64,000 nucleotides of DNA from Secundilactobacillus collinoides DSM 20515 = JCM 1123 (GTDB lineage Bacteria; Bacillota; Bacilli; Lactobacillales; Lactobacillaceae): the NCBI RefSeq assembly GCF_001435975.1, contig NZ_AYYR01000106.1:26565-90564 (forward strand), written 5' to 3'. The position numbers were made by a program, and so were the translations under genes. Below, piece after piece: positions 13,255-20,167 of the stretch. How positions within the stretch are numbered: position 1 is the first letter of the stretch; the number at the start of each line of letters is the position of its first letter. The notes under the pieces are model-generated. The model was not told the DNA's origin. It saw nothing but the letters and a program-made list of their open reading frames with translations, and did no database searches.

Positions 13255-13665
13255 ATGAACTATAAATCGTTAATTTTTTCAGCTCTTGCCAATACCCCTA
13301 AGGTGATTGGTAACAATAACAAAGCTTTATTTGTGACATCGGATAACCTAATCAGCGGTATTCAACTAGAAGATCCATCAGAGCTTGGTGATTCTCCCGT
13401 TTACGAGGAACTTTATAAAGCCTTTTTGAAGGAAGAAAAAGAGAGTGTCAAACTCATTTCTGAGTTATCTAAAAAGGTCGACTTTGATAAGACCACTGAG
13501 GATAAATTAAGAACAGAAACTTTAAGCTCTCAAAATGAATTGATTTATTTAAAAGATGTTACAATTCAAGCAATTTCGACTGGAAGAGAAGCTTCTATTC
13601 CATTTTTAGTGTTAGATTCTAGTAAAATAATTGGCATGACGATTGGAACCGCATCTAAAGGTTAA
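13255..13665 (+). CDS. unrecognised phage protein between two switches (136 aa)
   Basis: I do not recognise this protein. It starts MNYKSLIFSALANTPKVIGNNNK, has a charged helical middle (AFLKEEKESVKLISELSKKVDFDKTTEDKLRTE, in parts) and a hydrophobic C-terminal region (IPFLVLDSSKIIGMTIGTASKG). There are no cysteines and no clear membrane span. It follows the left CI-like gene in the same direction and ends six bases from the stop of an oppositely oriented 38-aa gene. It could be an immunity or defence accessory maintained in lysogeny, but this is only from position. Confidence 0.7.
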   Translation: MNYKSLIFSALANTPKVIGNNNKALFVTSDNLISGIQLEDPSELGDSPVYEELYKAFLKEEKESVKLISELSKKVDFDKTTEDKLRTETLSSQNELIYLKDVTIQAISTGREASIPFLVLDSSKIIGMTIGTASKG

Positions 13666-13670
13666 ATGGT

Positions 13671-13787
13671 TCATTTTTTCGCCGTAATTGAAATATCATG
13701 ACGCTCTTGGTTACTAGCGATAGCCTTGAGCGTTTTGTTTAATTCGTGTAACTCATCAATTAGTGCGTCTGCCTGTTGCTCATTCAT
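13671..13787 (-). CDS. small phage protein downstream of right Cro (38 aa)
   Basis: TAAGGAGGTGAAGTA overlaps the stop of the 82-aa gene and precedes ATG 13787 at ideal distance. The product is polar and helical (MNEQQADALIDELHELNKTL...), ending TAKK. It is convergent with the 136-aa gene with only five bases between stops and no T-run, so leftward readthrough would be antisense to that gene. Function unknown. Confidence 0.6.
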   Translation of the reverse strand: MNEQQADALIDELHELNKTLKAIASNQERHDISITAKK

Positions 13788-13799
13788 TACTTCACCTCC

Positions 13800-14048
13800 T
13801 TACGTGCTTGGTTCCTGCGCGGAATGTTGAGATTTCGTCAACGATTCAACAAAAATTTTTTTGCTAGGGATTTTTAATACTTTTTCTATTATTGGAATCT
13901 CACCAACTTGAAAATTCAAATCTCCATTTTCACGCTTATAATAGCTAGATTTGTCATGCAATCCAATAAAATCAGCCATTTGTTGCATTGTAAAGCCTTC
14001 ATATTTTCGCTTTTTCTTAATCAAGTCAAGATTGATTTCATATTTCAT
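13800..14048 (-). CDS. Cro-like repressor of the right switch
   Basis: 82 residues with an XRE helix-turn-helix (NLDLIKKKRKYEGFTMQQMADFIGLHDKSSYYKRENG, in parts), resembling small phage Cro proteins, and a short tail. GGAGGTGATTTA precedes the ATG. It is driven by a strong leftward promoter at 14089-14117 and faces the 132-aa repressor gene. Only the 38-aa ORF follows in its transcript, so this switch no longer directly heads the early operon. Confidence 0.75.
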   Translation of the reverse strand: MKYEINLDLIKKKRKYEGFTMQQMADFIGLHDKSSYYKRENGDLNFQVGEIPIIEKVLKIPSKKIFVESLTKSQHSAQEPST

Positions 14049-14069
14049 TAAATCACCTCCGTTTCGATT

Positions 14070-14143
14070 ATCTCAACTTACAATTTATAGTATACGTTGA
14101 GATTTTAGAAACGTCAACCTATTAGTTGCGATTTTTTCAACTT
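14070..14143. promoter_or_regulatory. right switch: promoter and GTTGAGAT operators
   Basis: The leftward promoter is TTGACG (14117-14112), 17 bp, TATACT (14094-14089). Half sites ATCTCAAC (14070-14077) and GTTGAGAT (14096-14103) form an inverted pair around the -10. Further related halves are CGTCAACC (14112), GTTGCGAT (14125) and TTCAACTT (14136). The motif differs completely from that of the left switch. I did not find a convincing promoter for the rightward repressor gene. Confidence 0.65.
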
Positions 14144-14204
14144 TTCGTATCTTTTTTAGAAACTTTGATATTATATAGTTGTGAATTTAGAAATGAGGGA
14201 TAGC

Positions 14205-14603
14205 ATGGCCGATAAATCTTTAGCCAATAAAATAGTTAATCTAAGAGAAGAAGGAAATATTACTCAATCTGAACTCGCACGTCGCCTTGGCCTAGATAAG
14301 TCTTCGATGAGTAAGATTGAAAGTGGATCAAGAAAGGTCTCGACAGACGAATTAAAAAGAATATCAGAAATTTTTGAAGTTTCTACTGATTATTTATTAG
14401 GAAACACTACTGATCGAAATGGTCATACTCCATCTTGGGCAACCAATGATGATAAAAAAGACCTCAAGAGATTTCTTGAGGAAAATGCCAATGGCATGAC
14501 TTATGGGGGTGAGGGATTAACCGATGAAGAACAGAAGCAAGTTAGAAGAGTTTTGGAAGGACTTTTTTGGGACAAGCAGAAACAAAAAGATAGTCGCAAA
14601 TAA
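14205..14603 (+). CDS. phage lysogeny repressor, XRE family
   Basis: 132 residues from ATG 14205 (TGAGGGATAGC upstream). The N-terminal XRE domain (VNLREEGNITQSELARRLGLDKSSMSKIESGSRKVSTDELKRISEIFEVSTDYLLG, in parts) is followed by a polar linker and a C-terminal helix (TDEEQKQVRRVLEGLFWDK) typical of repressors paired with ImmA proteases. The next gene overlaps its 3' end by 80 bp. It should hold the right switch closed in lysogeny and be inactivated by the ImmA-type protease on stress. Confidence 0.8.
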   Translation: MADKSLANKIVNLREEGNITQSELARRLGLDKSSMSKIESGSRKVSTDELKRISEIFEVSTDYLLGNTTDRNGHTPSWATNDDKKDLKRFLEENANGMTYGGEGLTDEEQKQVRRVLEGLFWDKQKQKDSRK

Positions 14604-15012
14604 TTTTGTCAGAGAAATGGTCAAAAGTGTTGTATTCAATAATGGAACGGCTAATCCTTTTCTTATAACAGAGAAATTGGATATTGAGATTTGTTGGGAA
14701 GCATTTGGTCCCCACCCACTCGGCCAAACTGCTTATTTTGATAAATGCCCAATTATCTTGTTAAATGAAAGCATTCGTGATTCCGTACAACGCAATTTTA
14801 CCTGTGGTCACGAATTGGGTCATATTATTTGCCAACCAGGAATATCTGGGTATCAGACTGGGAAATTAAGCCATGGAACCTGCGAATACGAAGCCAATCA
14901 GTTCGCAACTGCGTTGATGGGACTATTATATGTTGAGGAAAATGGATATGGACCCGAAAGCTATTATGACTTAGTTCATAGCTATGGGTCGCCATACAAC
15001 GAGATAAATTAA
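14524..15012 (+). CDS. ImmA/IrrE-type metallopeptidase
   Basis: 162 residues. The zinc motif HELGH lies at residues ~95-99 and the third ligand is in CEYEANQFATALM, as in ImmA/IrrE proteases that cleave phage or ICE repressors. The N-terminal part from VREMVKSVVFNNGTANPFLI matches the family. The ATG at 14524 overlaps the repressor gene by 80 bp; a start at 14617 is possible but has no ribosome site. The partner is the 132-aa repressor. The C-terminus is short, and this family often has more helices. Confidence 0.8.
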   Translation: MKNRSKLEEFWKDFFGTSRNKKIVANNFVREMVKSVVFNNGTANPFLITEKLDIEICWEAFGPHPLGQTAYFDKCPIILLNESIRDSVQRNFTCGHELGHIICQPGISGYQTGKLSHGTCEYEANQFATALMGLLYVEENGYGPESYYDLVHSYGSPYNEIN

Positions 15013-15032
15013 AATTATTGGAGGGGTTACAT

Positions 15033-15755
15033 ATGGACGAAAAAACAAAATATTGTATCAAGTGTGGAAAGAAAATTCCTAAAGCTGCTAAATTTTGCCC
15101 ATTTTGCGGAGCTAGTCAAGAACCTGTCAGTCAAAAATCGGAAGAATCCCAAATTAAGCCACAAGAGACTTCTATTAATTCTGTGAATGATGAAGATTAT
15201 AGAGACAATAACAGCAATCATCCAGGAATGATCAACAGTTTTAAATTATATCTTGCAGATGCTTTTACTATTTCAAAACAGATGAATTGTGCTGATTATT
15301 GGTGGTCATATTTAACCATTGCAATTATTCAATTTGTTTTTAGTATTATTACTTTTCAAATAGTTTTTAACTATCCACTACTAACCGTAGATAGCATTGA
15401 AGGAGAAACTTACATTGATCATCCAGGAATGCTTATTTTGGCTTTCTTCTTGTCAGTAATCTTCGCATTCTTTTCCGTTGCAAGTTTTACAAGTATGATT
15501 CGTCGCCTTCATGATACAAATCATTCCGGACAATTTCTTTGGCTGCTTTTAATTCCTTTTGTAGGTAGTATCGCTATCTTAGTGATGCTTATTCTTAAAT
15601 CTGACAGTCAAGGCGTTCGTTTTAGAAAAAAAGATTATTTACAAAATTGGTATAAAAAATGGTGGCCATGGGTCATTATCTTGTTATTGGCTGCTCTCGA
15701 TACTTTATTATTAATGCTAATTTCATCCGCATATGCCTACATACTAAACAACTAA
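15033..15755 (+). CDS. zinc-ribbon + DUF805 membrane protein
   Basis: 240 residues from ATG 15033 (GGAGGGG upstream). An N-terminal zinc ribbon (YCIKCGKKIP ... FCPFCGAS) is followed by a polar linker, then four membrane segments of DUF805 type (WWSYLTIAIIQFVFSIITF; MLILAFFLSVIFAFFSVAS; the RRLHDTNHSGQFLWLLLIP signature; and WVIILLLAALDTLLLMLIS). The RLHD-N-SG motif supports DUF805. Expressed in lysogeny as cargo, and similar to many bacterial chromosomal proteins. Function unknown. Confidence 0.8.
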   Translation: MDEKTKYCIKCGKKIPKAAKFCPFCGASQEPVSQKSEESQIKPQETSINSVNDEDYRDNNSNHPGMINSFKLYLADAFTISKQMNCADYWWSYLTIAIIQFVFSIITFQIVFNYPLLTVDSIEGETYIDHPGMLILAFFLSVIFAFFSVASFTSMIRRLHDTNHSGQFLWLLLIPFVGSIAILVMLILKSDSQGVRFRKKDYLQNWYKKWWPWVIILLLAALDTLLLMLISSAYAYILNN

Positions 15756-15836
15756 GTTTGTTTTGACCTGTACAATGGCGTAATAAATTATTAGAAGAAA
15801 TAAATTAGGCAATTGATTATTGGAGGGAGACTAATT

Positions 15837-16403
15837 ATGAATGAAGAATTGAAATATTGCATCAATTGTGGGGAAAAGATACCTAAGGAAGCTGAGTTCT
15901 GCCCATTTTGTGGTTCAAAACAAGATAATTCAGGTGCAGCTATTAAAGAAAAAGTGCCGTCGCAAATTTTGCCTAATAGTGATGTCACAAAGCACAAACC
16001 GTGGTTTAAAAAAGCCGGTTTTTGGATTATTGCAGTTATAATCTTGATTATTATCGGTGGTGCCGGATTCGCGTTTCACACACAAACCTCTCAGGGGGCA
16101 GTAAGTAGCGTTAAGGAAAACGTTGTTAGTGATAACACCGATTTTGGAAATGCAACCGTGAAATGGAATAAAGATTATAAAATAATTGAAATTGACCTTC
16201 CCAAAAATGCGAGAGTTATTAAAGATCTAAATGGCGGTTCAATATCTGTTTGGAATTCTCTTGTAAGAAATGCTAAAACAGAGTCCGCAAAATTGAATCA
16301 CAAATACAGTCATATAATCGTTCCCAACCCATCAGATAAAAGCAAGGAGCTTCTGGAAGTCCAAAATGGGGAAATAAAATATAACGTTGGTGATGATTAC
16401 TAA
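15837..16403 (+). CDS. zinc-ribbon single-pass membrane protein
   Basis: 188 residues from ATG 15837 (GGAGGGA upstream). It opens with a zinc ribbon almost identical in pattern to the preceding gene (YCINCGEKIP ... FCPFCGSK), one membrane span (FWIIAVIILIIIGGAGFAF, ~residues 65-85) and an extracellular-type beta-rich domain with no cysteines. The leaders of both genes share ATTATTGGAGG, hinting at duplication. In the same frame after the stop there are 183 bases of open remnant broken by one more stop. Function unknown. Confidence 0.75.
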   Translation: MNEELKYCINCGEKIPKEAEFCPFCGSKQDNSGAAIKEKVPSQILPNSDVTKHKPWFKKAGFWIIAVIILIIIGGAGFAFHTQTSQGAVSSVKENVVSDNTDFGNATVKWNKDYKIIEIDLPKNARVIKDLNGGSISVWNSLVRNAKTESAKLNHKYSHIIVPNPSDKSKELLEVQNGEIKYNVGDDY

Positions 16404-16586
16404 GTGGGTCATCGTTGGTTGCACCAATTAGAAGAATCAGTTGTAGATATCGAGTTTGAATAAACCCACCCTATTCATGAGGGCGACACAATCACCGTAA
16501 AGGGGTCTGGTCTAACTGACACTGTTACGCTAAATGGTAAAACATTAAAATCTGATATCATCGTTGACTACGCCAAGGTGGACTAG
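16404..16586 (+). pseudogene. in-frame remnant after the zinc-ribbon gene
   Basis: Directly after the TAA the same frame reads GHRWLHQLEESVVDIEFE, one stop, then HEGDTITVKGSGLTDTVTLN and on to DYAKVD before a TAG. The second piece looks like a secreted beta-domain. I read this as a decayed C-terminal domain or neighbouring gene. From 16587 to 16685 I see no gene. Confidence 0.5.
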
Positions 16587-16685
16587 CACCACTTCGACAA
16601 GCACGTCGAGGGAGATTGAACGCAAGTTAGGCTACCAGTCCAAACACTGATGACTTTAAAAGCTGAAATTTAGGGGAGAATTTTT

Positions 16686-17243
16686 ATGAAGGATTTTGTA
16701 GAAATAGCACAGATCATAACGGGTTTTGCAGCAATTGTTTCTATTTTTTTTACAGTATACGCCTTTAGAAGCCAAAAAATAGATAAACAGTTAGATACGG
16801 CAAAAAACATATCTAGTTGGAATGTCACAATGGCTAAAGATAAGCAAGAATCTCTGTCAAAGGAAGCCAACCCTGGATTTGATGGTGAAACCTTCACCGA
16901 TGAATGGCATAATGCACCAAATTGTACCAATATTACGGTTAATAAAAATCCTTTCCCTGTATATAATTTGATAATTGTTTTTGTTCCCAATCATTTAAAA
17001 TTCAAGGGGAATAATTCCCTATCTAGCCAATACCAATGCTTTTACTATGAAATATTGACTCCGGGAAAGATAATAACAGATTTTGTTAATGACCATACAC
17101 TGGGAAATGGACATTTAATTCCAGAATTGTATTTTACAGATACTCAGAACAACCAATGGCGTCGCAGCAAGAATGGAGAATTAAAAAAGACTGCCTATTT
17201 GAAGAAGGCAGTCAAGTTAGGAATTATTCAAAAGCATTTGTAA
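16686..17243 (+). CDS. phage cargo protein with N-terminal membrane anchor (185 aa)
   Basis: The ATG follows AGGGGAG. One N-terminal hydrophobic segment (FVEIAQIITGFAAIVSIFFTVYAF) is followed by a basic stretch, then a soluble domain with several aromatic residues and a conserved-looking PVYNLIIVFVPNHL strand. It ends basic (KKAVKLGIIQKHL). No family recognised. The 3' end overlaps by 27 bp the end of a small membrane gene on the opposite strand. It is probably expressed in the lysogen with the other rightward cargo. Confidence 0.65.
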   Translation: MKDFVEIAQIITGFAAIVSIFFTVYAFRSQKIDKQLDTAKNISSWNVTMAKDKQESLSKEANPGFDGETFTDEWHNAPNCTNITVNKNPFPVYNLIIVFVPNHLKFKGNNSLSSQYQCFYYEILTPGKIITDFVNDHTLGNGHLIPELYFTDTQNNQWRRSKNGELKKTAYLKKAVKLGIIQKHL

Positions 17244-17423
17244 AACAGCCAAAAAAGTTAATATGCAAACCAGTGACAACGAACTTGAAATTAACAAAAT
17301 AAATGTTTTTCCAATTGCTGTTTCATCTTTACCCCAATCAAAGGAAATTTTAATTATGAAAAAATCAATTAAGATAATTGATACTTGAAAAATAATCAGA
17401 AAAGTGTATGATATTTGATTCAT
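17217..17423 (-). CDS. small two-span membrane protein, convergent (68 aa)
   Basis: The ATG at 17423 has AAGGAGGATC at ideal distance, and an extended -10 promoter (TGTTATAAT) lies 35 bases upstream. Two membrane segments are clear: TFLIIFQVSIILIDFFIIKI and TFILLISSSLSLVCILTFLAVLQML. It is the only leftward gene in the rightward cargo block and its 3' end overlaps the 185-aa gene. It could be a small toxin-like or immunity membrane protein; no family recognised. Confidence 0.6.
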   Translation of the reverse strand: MNQISYTFLIIFQVSIILIDFFIIKISFDWGKDETAIGKTFILLISSSLSLVCILTFLAVLQMLLNNS

Positions 17424-17455
17424 AAGCGATCCTCCTTCTGATGTAAATCATACAT

Positions 17456-17464
17456 ATTATAACA
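17456..17464 (-). promoter_or_regulatory. extended -10 promoter of the 68-aa gene
   Basis: The minus strand reads TGTTATAAT, a TGn plus consensus TATAAT; no strong -35. The predicted start is about 15 bases before the ribosome site of the 68-aa gene. Confidence 0.5.
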
Positions 17465-17564
17465 CATTTCACCTTCCCCACTCGGAACCAGTACCTGTTC
17501 GACTCAGGCATGGGGATTACAGTCCAAATACTGATGACCATAATATGGAAGGAGACATGTATCT

Positions 17565-17900
17565 ATGCTTACATCTAAACGTAAGATGTGTCTAGAACTG
17601 AGTATTAACGGATTGTTACTAATAACTCCAATATTTTTAATCATCGATGGCAATGTTGGATTAGCCGACAATGACCCTTATCATCCAGATGTTTTTATTC
17701 TTATTGGTCTACTAATACTGGGACTACTCGGATTGGCAATGACCGGCCTAACAATTATTCGTATGCGTACTCATGGTTGGCACAGTTTGGCACTTTACCA
17801 AAAAGCGTTATCCATATTCTATTTCATCTGCTTAATAATCGGTGGGATTTGCTGGTTGATTTTTACAGAGGCCATCCCACCAAACTGGATTTTTCATTAG
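17565..17900 (+). CDS. small three-span membrane protein (111 aa)
   Basis: The ATG has GGAAGGAGA upstream. Membrane segments: LELSINGLLLITPIFLIIDG, VFILIGLLILGLLGLAMTGL and IFYFICLIIGGICWLIF. Short polar loops carry acidic residues (ADNDPYHPD). No family recognised. It is part of the lysogenic cargo block and is followed by the tRNA-like fragment and terminator at 17919-17967. Confidence 0.65.
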   Translation: MLTSKRKMCLELSINGLLLITPIFLIIDGNVGLADNDPYHPDVFILIGLLILGLLGLAMTGLTIIRMRTHGWHSLALYQKALSIFYFICLIIGGICWLIFTEAIPPNWIFH

Positions 17901-17918
17901 TAACTGAACAAATGTTTC

Positions 17919-17967
17919 GGACCTTTATCTCAGTTGGTTAGAGCAGACGGCTCATAACCGTCTGCTT
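17919..17967 (+). terminator. 5' half of a tRNA-Met, its anticodon arm now a terminator
   Basis: GGACCTTTATCTCAGTTGGT and on to CTCATAACCGTC matches the first ~44 bases of a typical Firmicutes elongator tRNA-Met (acceptor 5' strand, D arm, anticodon arm with CAT). The variable, T and acceptor 3' parts are missing. Instead the arm is extended to AGCAGACGG/CCGTCTGCT with loop CTCATAA and is followed by TTTT, a good intrinsic terminator for the 111-aa gene. It may be an old attachment-site relic. Confidence 0.65.
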
Positions 17968-18085
17968 TTGAAAGCTTTTTAAACATGAAGATAGATAATC
18001 AATTGTGGGGTATCTGAAAGACACGATAAAACTCAGGTTTTACTAATGTTTTCGCTAATTAATTTTTATTGGGGGGGCGTTTCAA

Positions 18086-18520
18086 GTGCTTAAATTCAAT
18101 AAGATGGTTTTCACTGCAACTTCAAATGTAGTTGTATTATTCTTATTAGTGTTTGAAGGATTTTTACTATGTAATGTTGTTGTCTTTCCTATTCATGAGA
18201 CTTCTGTATTTGCAGCCTCATCGTCGTATGATGCTGCACTTTCCAACGGATATTTCTATGCGAAACACAATCACTTGTCAAAGCATATGATCTATAAGCA
18301 TTTGTATTTTAAAAACGGAACGGCTTTTTCTAAGCATGCTGCCATGTATGCTGTAAATCATATACATGGCATCAATTGGAATCATAATGCTTTGAAGATT
18401 GCCAACTTCTATCGCCACAAAAAACACATGTGTAACAAAGAAATTTACCACCGACTAATATCAAAAAAGGGTGATATGTTTACTAAATCCCAAGCTAGGT
18501 ATGCCATTCATCATCTGTAA
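18086..18520 (+). CDS. Ltp-like candidate superinfection-exclusion protein
   Basis: 144 residues from GTG 18086 (GGGGGGCG upstream; an ATG follows at 18104). An N-terminal hydrophobic segment (VVVLFLLVFEGFLLCNVVVF), likely a signal or anchor, is followed by two repeats of the Ltp pattern: A..NGYFYAKHNHLSKHMIY..L....AFSKHAAMYAVNHI and ALKIANFYRHKKHMCNKEIY..L....MFTKSQARYAIHHL. This paired helix-turn-helix fold is known from the streptococcal phage TP-J34 lipoprotein that blocks DNA injection by related phages. Here there is no clear lipobox, and the domain is His/Lys-rich. The role is inferred from repeat pattern and lysogeny position. Confidence 0.6.
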   Translation: MLKFNKMVFTATSNVVVLFLLVFEGFLLCNVVVFPIHETSVFAASSSYDAALSNGYFYAKHNHLSKHMIYKHLYFKNGTAFSKHAAMYAVNHIHGINWNHNALKIANFYRHKKHMCNKEIYHRLISKKGDMFTKSQARYAIHHL

Positions 18521-18571
18521 TAAATGAACTCGGCGGAAAAATTCAACTTGTAAAACCGTGATCTATTAATT

Positions 18572-18592
18572 GCCCCTGATTGGGCTTTTATT
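18572..18592 (+). terminator. terminator before the integrase gene
   Basis: GCCC, loop CTGATT, GGGC, then TTTTATTT, a short stem 50 bases after the Ltp-like gene. It would separate that transcript from the integrase. Confidence 0.5.
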
Positions 18593-18669
18593 TAGCGCGT
18601 AAAAAGAACATACATTCGATTAGCAAAGGAAACTTCAACCAAATAAGTTGCCTAAAAGGAGATGAAACA

Positions 18670-19860
18670 ATGCCAAAGCGAAAAAATACCGCAATCAAGA
18701 AGTATAAAAAAACCGAGCGTAAAACTGGTAAGCAGTCCACCTACTACCGCTTTTCGCTCTACGCCGGCATTAATCCAATGACTGGCCGACAGCGCAATAT
18801 CCACCGACAGGGATTTAAGACTTATGAGGAAGCAGACAACACGTACAATGAAATATCACTGAAAATTTCCAACGGCACATTTTTTAGGAAAGAAAGCCCG
18901 CGTAATGCAACCTTTCGCGAAGTATACGATATTTGGTGGAAGACTTATGAGCCGACAGTTCGCGTGACAACCGCACAGAAAACGAAGTCATGGTTTAAAA
19001 TCAGAATATTGCCTGAATTTGGCGACTACCTTATCAGCAAAATAACACCCGGTCAAGTCCAAACAGCCGTTATTAAATGGTCGGCTCAAGTCGTGCGTTA
19101 TAAGACCTTTCTCGACTATTTTAGCCGGGTCATGAAGTACGCTGTCGTCATGGGATATCGCGTGGATAACCCTGTGGATAGAATCATTATCCCTAAGAAA
19201 GGCAAGCAGTCTATGCGCCACGCGGACAAGAATTTCTGGCAACCAGCGCAATTCAGGAAGTTCTTAAAAATCATTGATACACAATCTATCGATATACTCG
19301 CCATTTTTCGTACCTTAGCTATGACGGGCATGCGTCGCGGTGAGTTGCTCGGCTTAACGTGGCGGTATGTGAGCCTAAAACAGGGCTACATCGAAGTTAA
19401 GCATTCAGCCTACCGAGATGATGAGGACAAGACATTGAAACTAGGACCGCCAAAATCGGACGCTGGTTATCGTAAGATACCACTTGACCCGAAGACAGTT
19501 CAAATATTAAGGGATTGGCGCTTCACACAGAAAATGTTGATTGGGCGTGGAACTAATTTCAAAATCGACCAGCTTGTCTTCCCCAGTCCGGCCGACCCCA
19601 CCAAAATCATGCAGCTAACGCGCCCTACTAATCTGCTGGAAAAATTAATCGCGGGTACTGGCCTACCGCGTATCACGATACATGGTTTTCGACACAGTTA
19701 TTCCACTTGGTTGTATGAGGAGAACTCATCTGTCACGCTAAAGGATATGCAAACGATCATGGGGCACGATGATATTCAGGTAACAATGAACACATACACG
19801 CATTCAACCGAAGACGGGCAAAACCAGATTGCCGAGTTTTTGAAACAAATTGACTTCTAA
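18670..19860 (+). CDS. int: phage tyrosine integrase
   Basis: 396 residues from ATG 18670, chosen for AAAAGGAGATG just upstream; the frame is open 90 bases further but without a ribosome site. An AP2-like N-terminal arm-binding domain (YYRFSLYAGINPMTGRQ) and a SAM-like core-binding domain (residues ~75-165) precede the catalytic domain with R in TGMRRGELLGL, HGFRH (H-x-x-R), GH in MGHDDIQVTMNTY and the nucleophile Tyr there. It sits at the chromosomal edge of the prophage and should act on the attachment site within 19861-20167. No duplicate att core can be seen because the other end is outside the window. Confidence 0.95.
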   Translation: MPKRKNTAIKKYKKTERKTGKQSTYYRFSLYAGINPMTGRQRNIHRQGFKTYEEADNTYNEISLKISNGTFFRKESPRNATFREVYDIWWKTYEPTVRVTTAQKTKSWFKIRILPEFGDYLISKITPGQVQTAVIKWSAQVVRYKTFLDYFSRVMKYAVVMGYRVDNPVDRIIIPKKGKQSMRHADKNFWQPAQFRKFLKIIDTQSIDILAIFRTLAMTGMRRGELLGLTWRYVSLKQGYIEVKHSAYRDDEDKTLKLGPPKSDAGYRKIPLDPKTVQILRDWRFTQKMLIGRGTNFKIDQLVFPSPADPTKIMQLTRPTNLLEKLIAGTGLPRITIHGFRHSYSTWLYEENSSVTLKDMQTIMGHDDIQVTMNTYTHSTEDGQNQIAEFLKQIDF

Positions 19861-19985
19861 AATGGCTTATCGACCTGATTATCTAAACTTTCAGAAATAA
19901 TATGTAGTGAAAAATGCTTATAAAGACCGCCATCATGGGATTATGACTAGAGTATCTTAGGAGACCTGTACTCTCCTTCAAAATT

Positions 19986-20028
19986 AAAGGTTCTGAAGTT
20001 GCCTGTGGCGACCTCAGGACCTTTTTTT
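19986..20028 (+). terminator. terminator beyond the integrase, near the prophage edge
   Basis: AAAGGTTCTGAAGTTGCC, loop TGT, GGCGACCTCAGGACCTTT with G:U pairs, then seven T. The rest of 19861-20167 shows no gene. The prophage/chromosome junction must lie in this stretch, but I cannot place it exactly. Confidence 0.8.
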
Positions 20029-20111
20029 CGGTTTTTAACGTCACAACATTACCCACACACAATATGCCGATGGCACTAAGATTATACTTTTTATCAATTA
20101 CAACACCATAC

Positions 20112-20162
20112 AAAAAAGGACTGATAAGAATTGGCAGTCACCAATTTCTATCAGTCTTTTTT
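20112..20162 (-). terminator. bidirectional terminator after apt
   Basis: AAAAAAGGACTGATAAGAATTGG ... CCAATTTCTATCAGTCTTTTTT (given in two arms) forms a ~17-bp stem with a bulge and T-runs in both directions, five bases after the apt stop. Confidence 0.85.
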
Positions 20163-20167
20163 AATAT

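Noticed and set aside
17470..17545. TTCGACTC and CCCCA/TGGGG arms resembling a tRNA T-arm
   Set aside because: No complete cloverleaf can be built; the shared CAGTCCAAA-ACTGATGAC with 16.64 kb suggests remnants of coding sequence instead.
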